DNA of 15,192 nucleotides from Holophagales bacterium UBA2201 (GTDB lineage Bacteria > Acidobacteriota > Thermoanaerobaculia > UBA2201): contig DCUZ01000061.1 in the NCBI GenBank assembly GCA_002327305.1, positions 2,080 to 17,271 on the forward strand. The letters run 5' to 3'. Positions 1-5,750 of the stretch are shown here, one piece after another. Each line of letters opens with the position of its first letter. Within the stretch, counting starts at the first letter, position 1. A program made the translations under genes and the position numbers. The notes beneath the pieces were generated by a model. The model had not been told where the DNA came from. It was given only the letters and a program-made list of their open reading frames with translations, and did not search any database.

Positions 1-628
1 CCACCCCGTACGCCAGCGGCAGGAGGAGGTCCATCTTCCGTCCGAGCAGTTTGGCGTTGAGGGCGTCCCACTCGGGGTCGGAGGTACCGTCCTCCATCGC
101 CCGGTCCAGCGCCGGCGAGAAGCCGTGTCCGCGCAGGGCCGAGTCCAGGCCCTCCATGGTGAAGGTGTGGATCCCGGAACCATCGTGCATCCGCTTGAAT
201 GCCTCCCCGTCGGCGCCGCGGGTCTCGCCGATCAGCGGCTCGGCCAGGAGCACCAGCGGTGACCCGGGAGCGAGGACCCGGCGGGCCTCGGTCAGGAAGG
301 CGTCGAGGTCGCGGACCCACAGCAGGGCGTAATGGAGGAAGAGGGCGTCCAGGGCGCCACCTCTGAAGGGAAGCCGTTCCCCCATGCCCCCGAGGGCGCG
401 CCTCAGGCCGGGGAAGAGGCCCGGATCGATTCCCGCGGCCAGCGGCACCTTCTCCTGGAGTTCGCGCAAGACCGCGCCGCTCCCGCACCCCACCTCCAGC
501 ACCCGCGACCTGTGGCCGAGGCCGATGGCGCGGTAGCAGTGGAGCCGCAGAGGGCGCGACCGCGCCGCCTGCAGGTCGAGATAGCGGGCCGCCTCGGCGA
601 CGGTTAGGTTGGGAAAAATATCAGACAT
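1..628 (-). CDS. class I SAM-dependent methyltransferase, C-terminus cut by window edge
   Basis: Reading the minus strand from the ATG at 628 gives an uninterrupted frame running off the window at position 1 (about 209 codons), beginning MSDIFPNLTVAEAARYLDL. Around residues 42-51 it has VLEVGCGSG, the glycine-rich motif I of Rossmann-fold class I methyltransferases, and then an acidic motif II region (AAGIDPG), a FLHYALLWV strand and VLAPGSPLVLLAEP, matching the Methyltransf_11-type order. The substrate is not recognisable. It is in the same direction as the radical SAM gene, 114 bp downstream of its stop, separated by an octad-repeat inverted structure. No good Shine-Dalgarno sequence or TANNNT-6-ATG box precedes the ATG, so the start is the least certain part. 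It could be a third member of the radical SAM operon or an independent gene. Confidence 0.8.
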   Translation of the reverse strand, partial: MSDIFPNLTVAEAARYLDLQAARSRPLRLHCYRAIGLGHRSRVLEVGCGSGAVLRELQEKVPLAAGIDPGLFPGLRRALGGMGERLPFRGGALDALFLHYALLWVRDLDAFLTEARRVLAPGSPLVLLAEPLIGETRGADGEAFKRMHDGSGIHTFTMEGLDSALRGHGFSPALDRAMEDGTSDPEWDALNAKLLGRKMDLLLPLAYGV

Positions 629-641
629 CGGAAACACTGAC

Positions 642-740
642 GCTGGGAAGCTGGGAGGCAAGGATGCTGGGAGGCTTCCCCCTCCCGCTCATGGGAGCCG
701 GCATTCGCCTCCTGGCCTCCTGGCTTCCTGGCTTCCTGGC
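642..740. repeat. octad repeats forming a long imperfect inverted repeat
   Basis: Positions 642-681 are tandem 8-mers of the gctgggag type and 708-739 are four 8-mers (cctcctgg twice, cttcctgg twice). The two halves are near-complementary: 642-675 can pair with 707-740 as a 34-position stem. If transcribed in the plus sense, I count only two non-pairing positions when G-U pairs are allowed; in the minus sense the same positions become A-C mismatches. The loop contains a smaller CTCCC/GGGAG stem. It fills the gap between the radical SAM stop (743) and the methyltransferase start (628). It could act as a terminator-like or mRNA-stabilising structure. Confidence 0.7.
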
Positions 741-742
741 CG

Positions 743-2086
743 TCACGATCCCGACGCGCTTTCCCGGCAGAAGAGGACCTTGTTCTCGAGATAGAGCGGA
801 CAGCCGCCGCCGCACATCTCCAGGTCCGCGCAGGCGTAGCACTTTTCCATCAGGTACGAGCGCGCGCGGATCGATCGGCACAGGGGATGGTCCCAGATGG
901 CGGGCCAGGGGTCCTTCAGGAGGTTGCCCACCGGCTGGTACCAACTCTGGCACGGGAGGACATCGCCGTTGGGCTCGGCGCACATGGCGTACTTGGCCGC
1001 CGAGCACTGCTTCAGCCCCACGCCCAGATTGACGGGGTGCACCTCGCAGTACTGGGTCGGGGTGTACCAGATGAACCGCAGCATGTAGGTCTCCGCCGCG
1101 CGCTTGACCCGCTCCAATGCCTGGATGAGGGCCGCGGCGTCCAGCTCCAGTTCCTTCTGGGGCCGGCTCCCGGTGTGGATGATGCCGTTGCAGGCGAACG
1201 ATTTCATCCCCAGCGAGGCGATGAATCCGACGGTCTCGGCGATGCCGGGGGCGTTCTTCGCCGTCAGCGTGGTGTTGGTGATGGTGTAGAGCCCCTCGTC
1301 GAGGCAGTGGCGGATCCCCAGCACGGTCTGGTCGAAGGCGCCGGGGGCCCCCACCATGGCGTCGTGGACCTTCTCGTTGTGCGACTCCAGGGTCACCTGC
1401 ACATGGTCGAGGCCGCACTCCTTGAGTTTCCGCACGAACGCACGGTCGGCCAGGCGGCGACCGTTGGTCTGGAGGCCGGTGATGAACCCCAATTCCTCCG
1501 CGGCCTGGATGAGGTCGGGCAGGTCGTCACGCAGGGTGGGCTCGCCGCCGGTGAAGGTGAGATGGGGAATCCCGGCGTCCCACAGCGTGCGGAATGCCTT
1601 GATCCATTCCGCCGTCTCCAACTCCGGCACGTCGCGCCCCGCCAGGTTGTAGCAGTGGGCGCACCCCACGTTGCACCGGTAGGTCAGCGCCAGGTCCATC
1701 CGGAGGGGGGCCGAGGACTGGTACTGGAACGGAGGGATCACCTCGGCGTCGAGATAGGTGATGGGACACACCTGGTCGGTGGCGGCGAGGACTTTCACCG
1801 TCTCGAGGGTCTTGGCGATGTCCTCCCGGAGGAACTCCAATTTGACCTTGTAGCGCCGGTGCATCGCGCGGAGGATGGAATCGGGGTCCTCGTTGTCGAG
1901 GTGCCGCTTGACGATCTCCGCCGCCGTGGGGTTGAGGTGGAGGATCTTGGAGGCGTTGATGGTGAGGATGCCTCTCCCATCGGGCTCGATGCGCAGGTGG
2001 AGCCGGGTGACGGCGTCCCCCTCGCGGACGACAGCGTGGGTGAGGCCGGGGGCGACGGGTTTATACCGCCGGAAGAAGTTGATCAT
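743..2086 (-). CDS. radical SAM/SPASM peptide- or protein-modifying enzyme with PqqD-like N-terminus
   Basis: The product is 447 aa. Residues about 15-100 resemble a PqqD-type peptide-recognition region (LHLNPTAAEIVKRHL, then a Tyr/Lys-rich helix). The radical SAM core starts at about 128 with the CxxxCxxC motif C138-C142-C145 that holds the [4Fe-4S] cluster; GGEP, which binds SAM, is at 180-183. The C-terminus has the full SPASM pattern: C361-x12-G-x4-C379, then C416-x2-C419-x5-C425-x3-C429 and C440, so auxiliary clusters are expected. The ATG at 2086 overlaps the upstream stop (ATGA), which fixes the start and implies translational coupling; a longer in-frame upstream reading is only a shadow of the neighbouring gene. 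Enzymes of this architecture modify ribosomal peptides or proteins, for example by thioether or C-C bond formation. The exact reaction is unknown. The obvious candidate substrate is the Cys-Ala tail of the upstream gene product. Confidence 0.93.
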   Translation of the reverse strand: MINFFRRYKPVAPGLTHAVVREGDAVTRLHLRIEPDGRGILTINASKILHLNPTAAEIVKRHLDNEDPDSILRAMHRRYKVKLEFLREDIAKTLETVKVLAATDQVCPITYLDAEVIPPFQYQSSAPLRMDLALTYRCNVGCAHCYNLAGRDVPELETAEWIKAFRTLWDAGIPHLTFTGGEPTLRDDLPDLIQAAEELGFITGLQTNGRRLADRAFVRKLKECGLDHVQVTLESHNEKVHDAMVGAPGAFDQTVLGIRHCLDEGLYTITNTTLTAKNAPGIAETVGFIASLGMKSFACNGIIHTGSRPQKELELDAAALIQALERVKRAAETYMLRFIWYTPTQYCEVHPVNLGVGLKQCSAAKYAMCAEPNGDVLPCQSWYQPVGNLLKDPWPAIWDHPLCRSIRARSYLMEKCYACADLEMCGGGCPLYLENKVLFCRESASGS

Positions 2087-3630
2087 CGGCCGCCTCCGGC
2101 GCAGGCGCAGGCGCATCCGGCGCAGGCACACGCGCAGGCACACCCTCCGCCGCCGCCTCCGGAACGGCCGCCGCCCCCGGAGGAGACGGGGACGGGGTTG
2201 GTGCGGCCGGTCACCTTCTGGGCCAGGGAGGAGACGCTCCCGACGATGTTGTTGGCCATCCCCTCGACGCCGGAGGCCATCTGGTGGGCGAAGTCGCGGC
2301 CGGGGATGGAACCGCCGGTCCCGGCGCCGGCGGGCGTCTGCCGGTGGGTGGGCCGGTAGTGCCCCCACCAGCCCGGGAGGACGACGGCGCGGCCGCCCAT
2401 CACCTCGGGCAGTTTCCTGTCGGCCTCCTTGTCCAGGAGGAGGTAGTCGAACCCCTCCTGCCAGTCGCTGCCCTTCATCTGCTCCCACGCCTTGGCGATG
2501 ATGCTCTGGTAGTACGCCAGGGTTTTCTTCCGATTGAACCCCTTCATCGCGTCTCGCGTCCGGGTGATGAGTTTCACCATCACCTCCTCCGCCTCCTTGG
2601 GGGAGACGGTCTGATCGTCCTGGATGGACTTCAGGAACTCGGCCTCGTAGACGGCCAGGTCGCCGGGCGCCTCGAGGGGCTCGATGCGCAGGGGCTTCTC
2701 CGAGACAATCCTCGCCCGCCCTTTTTTGATCAGGCCGAAGAGAATGGCGGCGAGGACCTTGTTGACCGGCAGTTCCATCAGGCAGGCCACCTCGGGGACC
2801 GTGAGGCCGCGCTTGACCTCCACCCCCTCCACCCCGATGGTGGCGGGGAGGTACTTCAATTTGCGCTTGTGGGACGCGACGACGCCCAGGGTGATGAGGC
2901 CGCCGATGGCGAGGAAGAAACAGCAGGGGATGGAGCCGGCGATGAAGCCGCCCAGGGCGGCGAAGAAGCGCGCGACCTTGCCCGGCGGCTCCTGGATGTT
3001 GACGACATATTGGGCCGGGAGGGAGGCTCCGAAGGTGTACTGGATGGAGGGCTTTCCGTCGAACTCGTAGAGGTAGACCACTCCGCCGTCGTCCCGCCAG
3101 ACGCTCGACGGCTCCGTCTTGTGGTAGCGGGGCTCGTCGGGACCCATGGCGGAGGGGAAATGGAAATGGACCCTGTACCGGGTCGTCCCCGAGGCGAAAC
3201 CTCCCCCGAACCAGGTGGGGGAGAACCGGACGGAGGCGTAGGCCTTGTCGTCGTCGTCCCGGTAGAGCATCCCGTCCTGGAGGATGCTGAAGGTGAGGGT
3301 GCCCGTGGCGCCGCCCGGCAGGGCCTCCACCGGTTTGACCTCCACCCCGATGGAGATGTAGGAGCTGGGGGCGATGGAGGCCACCGGCCTGCCGTCAAAA
3401 GAGGCCTCGGCGGTGTTCAGCCGGTAGCGCTTGTTGGGCAGGCCCACATCCACAACATCGATGGGATCGCCCTGGTTGGCGAAGGTGATGGCATATTCAA
3501 TGCGGCACGCCCCGTCGGCCTGGACGAAGACGTGGGACTCGTTCAACGGCACCTGGAAGGCGTAATTCTGCGCCGGGAGGAAACCGGCGGCCCCAAGCAG
3601 GCACAGCATGGCGGGCAGGATTTTTCTCAT
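2083..3630 (-). CDS. DUF2207-like membrane protein with C-terminal Cys-Ala repeat tail
   Basis: The product is 515 aa. Residues 1-20 are a signal peptide (hydrophobic, ending FLPAQ). Residues 21-221 form a beta-rich extracytoplasmic domain, 222-252 a transmembrane segment, and 253-475 a cytosolic region rich in charged helices, including a winged-helix-like stretch (LTVPEVACLMELPVNKVLAA, 276-295). This order resembles the DUF2207/YciQ family, though I recognise it by architecture rather than by strong motifs. After a Gly/Ser linker the last 19 residues are CACACACAGCACACAGGGR, with seven cysteines at 497, 499, 501, 503, 506, 508 and 510. The predicted topology places this tail in the cytosol. 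The stop overlaps the ATG of the radical SAM gene by 4 bp. There is no Shine-Dalgarno sequence; an extended -10 box lies 6 nt before the ATG, suggesting a leaderless mRNA. The tail is the likely modification target of the next gene product; its final function is unknown. Confidence 0.85.
   Translation of the reverse strand: MRKILPAMLCLLGAAGFLPAQNYAFQVPLNESHVFVQADGACRIEYAITFANQGDPIDVVDVGLPNKRYRLNTAEASFDGRPVASIAPSSYISIGVEVKPVEALPGGATGTLTFSILQDGMLYRDDDDKAYASVRFSPTWFGGGFASGTTRYRVHFHFPSAMGPDEPRYHKTEPSSVWRDDGGVVYLYEFDGKPSIQYTFGASLPAQYVVNIQEPPGKVARFFAALGGFIAGSIPCCFFLAIGGLITLGVVASHKRKLKYLPATIGVEGVEVKRGLTVPEVACLMELPVNKVLAAILFGLIKKGRARIVSEKPLRIEPLEAPGDLAVYEAEFLKSIQDDQTVSPKEAEEVMVKLITRTRDAMKGFNRKKTLAYYQSIIAKAWEQMKGSDWQEGFDYLLLDKEADRKLPEVMGGRAVVLPGWWGHYRPTHRQTPAGAGTGGSIPGRDFAHQMASGVEGMANNIVGSVSSLAQKVTGRTNPVPVSSGGGGRSGGGGGGCACACACAGCACACAGGGR
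2086..2142 (-). other. candidate modified tail: (Cys-Ala)n repeat of the DUF2207-like protein
   Basis: This encodes residues 497-515: four Cys-Ala pairs, Gly, three Cys-Ala pairs and then GGGR. Synonymous codons vary (TGT at 497 and 501, TGC elsewhere; GCG at 500, GCC elsewhere), so the pattern looks selected at protein level and not just a recent DNA slippage product. It is immediately followed by the start of the radical SAM gene. Confidence 0.6.
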
Positions 3631-3636
3631 AAACTA

Positions 3637-3665
3637 ATCATAGCAAAAAAGCAGGCGGGCAGGAA
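3637..3665 (-). promoter_or_regulatory. putative extended -10 promoter for a leaderless DUF2207-like mRNA
   Basis: On the minus strand TGC-TATGAT (hexamer at 3642-3637) is an extended -10 box whose last base is separated from the ATG (3630) by exactly 6 nt. At 17 nt upstream lies TTCCTG, a poor -35. Initiation would fall at or next to the A of the ATG, which explains the absent ribosome binding site. Confidence 0.45.
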
Positions 3666-3700
3666 GGCAGGCAGCAGGCGGCAGGGCAGACGGGAACCCC
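3646..3700. repeat. degenerate gcagg short-period repeat
   Basis: The pentamer gcagg recurs five times between about 3651 and 3687 at spacings of 7-8 bp. It sits in the 164-bp gap between the sulfatase-fold gene stop and the DUF2207-like start and is less regular than the other arrays. Confidence 0.45.
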
Positions 3701-3727
3701 TTCTCTCCCTATTGGGGCCGACGACCT

Positions 3728-3773
3728 GCGGGAGGGTCTGCACGCGGGTTCAAGACGAGAGCAACCCTCCCCT
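3728..3773. repeat. 46-bp palindromic dispersed element, copy 1
   Basis: It matches 14058-14103 in the same orientation at 44 of 46 positions. Its arms GGGAGGGT (3730-3737) and ACCCTCCC (3764-3771) pair perfectly, and after a bulged C an inner TGC/GCA pairs as well, leaving a 19-nt loop. It is followed at once by a heptad array. It lies between two minus-strand genes. Confidence 0.8.
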
Positions 3774-3807
3774 TGTCCGGCTTCCGGCTTCCGCCTACCG
3801 GCTACCG
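3773..3807. repeat. heptad tandem array spanning the stop of the sulfatase-fold gene
   Basis: Five 7-bp units of consensus gcttccg/gctaccg run in register. The TAG stop of the minus-strand gene (3797-3795) and its last codons, encoding Gly-Ser-Arg, lie inside the array, so the repeat contributes to the protein's C-terminus. Confidence 0.75.
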
Positions 3808-5696
3808 CCCTTGATCAGTTCCTTCAATTGGTCCCGCGCGCGGACGGCCTCTTCCCGGACGGCGGGATCGGAACAGCGGGCCGCGCTGTGTTCCAGCACC
3901 CTCAGCGCCCCCCCCTCGTCGCCGCGGTCCAGCAGGATCCCCACGAGGGCGCGGGCGTGGTCGAGGGTGTCCGGGTCGCGCCGCACCGCCTCCCACAGGA
4001 GGTCCACCATCCTCGCAGGCAGGGCCGGTGCGGCCCGGGCCAAAACCTCCGCGCCCGCGCGCCGCATCAGCGGTCCTCCGGGGACGGGGAACAGGGCCGC
4101 GGCTTCGGCGGGACGCCCGGTTTCCACGAGGAAAAGGCCGTAGAGTTTGAGCACCTCCGGATCATCGCCAACGATGGCGATGGCCGATCGGTAGAGGGCT
4201 TCGGCCCGTTGGGGATCGTCCATCCGGGCGTGGCACAGGGCCAGGTTGGCCAGCACCCACGGGTCCCCCTCCTGGTATTTCAGGGTGTGTTCCCACGCCC
4301 GCGCGGCCGGGGCCCACTCCCCTTTCATGAAATGGGCCTTCGCGATGTGGTAGGTGGCCACCAGGTTCTCCGGCGACCGTTTCAGGATGGCGCGCGATTC
4401 GGCCAGGACGCCGTCGTAATCCTTTTTTGCGAACCTCTGCTCGATGCCCGAGATGAGTGGAACGAGGAGGTCGAGCATGTCGAGGGGATGGGGAAGGGCG
4501 GAACGGTCCTCCGGGGCGGCGGCCGAGGAGCCCGCCAGGTAGCCCAAACTCATCAGTTCGGCCCGCAGGGAGGCGGGGACGGCTTCCCGGGAGACTCGGC
4601 CCCCGCCCCCGAAGTGGGAGGAGAACCGGCGGCCCAGCCGGGCGGTGACGGCGGGCTCCCGTCCCGTGATCTCCTCCTCCCCGCCCCCCAGTCGGAAGGC
4701 GTGGGGGCGGGCTCCCTCCATATATTTAAGATGTCCAAGGACCATCCCCGTCCACGGGGCCCACCGGAACGTGGCGAAGGGGAGCCAGGTCTCCAGGTAG
4801 AGGGGACGCCCCGCCGGAAGATCGCCGAAGAGGTCGAGGCCGTCGGAGGGGACCCCTTCCAAATTGAACAGGCGTCTGAGCGTGGGGGCAAGATCGGCCA
4901 GGGTGACGGGGGCGTCCACTTTCTCCGGGGCCTTCAGGCCGCCCGGCGGGACCAGGATCAGGGGGACGGCCACGGCGGGCTCGAAGAGGGTGTAGCCGTG
5001 GGTGGGTTCGCCGCGTTCGAAGAGCATCTCCCCGTGGTCGGCCACGGCCACCACCCAGGTGCGGGGGAGACGGGACTCCATCGCCTCCAGCAGGCGCCCG
5101 ATCTGGGCGTCCATGTACTCCACCTCTGCGGCGTAGGGGGAGGCGGCGCGGGACCGGAAGGGCTCGGGCGCCGCGTAGGGGTCGTGGGGGTCGAAGAGGT
5201 GGACCCAGAGGAAGAAGGGCTCCCTCAGCCCGGACAGAGCGCCCAGGACGGCGTCCACCGTGCCTTCGGCGGTCCGCTCCTTCCCCTCCGGCTGGTCGTA
5301 CCGGGCGAAGCCGCGGTCCAGGCCGAAGCGGCGGTCCAGAACCCGCGAAGAGACGAAGGCCCGGGTGTCGAACCCCTTCGCTTGAAGCGCCGGGGCCAGG
5401 AGGGGCAGGTCGGCCCCGGCGGCGTAATAGACATTCCCCCGGGCCCCGGTGGCGGGGGGATTGAGACCGGAAAAAAGGGTGACATGGGCGGGGAAGGTGA
5501 CGGGCACGGGGGTGTAGGCCCGCGCAAAAAGGGTCCCCCTCGCCGCCAGCGCGTCAAGGGCGGGGGTGCGGACCCCGGTTGCGCCGTAGCACGAGAGGTG
5601 GTCCCGCCGCGTGGTGTCGAGGGTGATCACCAGGAGGTTCTCCGTTCGGGCGCCGGCGGCCAGGAGGAGGAGGACGAGCGTGAGGCGGATGGACAT
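3795..5696 (-). CDS. sulfatase/alkaline-phosphatase-fold hydrolase fused to TPR repeats, probably secreted
   Basis: The product is 633 aa. It has a short signal peptide (about residues 1-18), then a sulfatase-superfamily catalytic domain: LLVITLDTTRRDHL with metal ligand D27, TPALDALAARGTLFARA, HLFDPHDPY (D169, H171), ADHGE (D220, H221) and a further H233. Residues about 410-633 are TPR-like helical repeats (ATYHIAKAHFMKGEWAPAARAWEH and following units). The nucleophile region reads VTFPAHVTLFSG: position 67 is Thr where true sulfatases have the Cys or Ser of CxPSR that becomes formylglycine. A phosphatase, phosphodiesterase or transferase role is therefore at least as likely as sulfate ester hydrolysis. 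The ATG at 5696 is the only start that keeps the signal peptide. It directly follows the T-tract of a terminator, and its only Shine-Dalgarno-like sequence lies in the hairpin. Confidence 0.88.
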   Translation of the reverse strand: MSIRLTLVLLLLAAGARTENLLVITLDTTRRDHLSCYGATGVRTPALDALAARGTLFARAYTPVPVTFPAHVTLFSGLNPPATGARGNVYYAAGADLPLLAPALQAKGFDTRAFVSSRVLDRRFGLDRGFARYDQPEGKERTAEGTVDAVLGALSGLREPFFLWVHLFDPHDPYAAPEPFRSRAASPYAAEVEYMDAQIGRLLEAMESRLPRTWVVAVADHGEMLFERGEPTHGYTLFEPAVAVPLILVPPGGLKAPEKVDAPVTLADLAPTLRRLFNLEGVPSDGLDLFGDLPAGRPLYLETWLPFATFRWAPWTGMVLGHLKYMEGARPHAFRLGGGEEEITGREPAVTARLGRRFSSHFGGGGRVSREAVPASLRAELMSLGYLAGSSAAAPEDRSALPHPLDMLDLLVPLISGIEQRFAKKDYDGVLAESRAILKRSPENLVATYHIAKAHFMKGEWAPAARAWEHTLKYQEGDPWVLANLALCHARMDDPQRAEALYRSAIAIVGDDPEVLKLYGLFLVETGRPAEAAALFPVPGGPLMRRAGAEVLARAAPALPARMVDLLWEAVRRDPDTLDHARALVGILLDRGDEGGALRVLEHSAARCSDPAVREEAVRARDQLKELIKGGSR

Positions 5697-5728
5697 AAAA
5701 AAGGGGGCTCCCCCGAAGGGAAGCCCCC
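5697..5728 (-). terminator. strong intrinsic terminator after the TonB receptor, overlapping the next gene's RBS
   Basis: Read on the minus strand, arm GGGGGCTTCCC pairs with GGGGAGCCCCC over 11 bp (one G-U) around a TTCG tetraloop, followed by six T. This is a textbook Rho-independent terminator 22 nt after the receptor stop. The next gene's ATG begins immediately after the T-tract, and GGGGAG in the 3' arm is the only candidate ribosome binding site. Confidence 0.93.
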
Positions 5729-5750
5729 GATTATAGCACTGCTTAGATTG

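Noticed and set aside
2087..2488. N-terminal extension of the radical SAM reading frame upstream of 2086
   Set aside because: It is Arg/Pro/Gly-rich out-of-frame translation of the DUF2207-like gene; the ATGA overlap and the start of PqqD-like sequence favour 2086.
3741..3760. GGGTTCAAG in the palindromic element resembling a tRNA T-arm
   Set aside because: There is no acceptor stem, anticodon arm or D-arm around it, and the second copy reads GGGTCCAAG; it is simply the hairpin loop.
887..4143. Long plus-strand frames opposite the radical SAM and DUF2207-like genes
   Set aside because: They are shadows with biased, repetitive composition; the minus-strand frames carry complete, motif-rich proteins.
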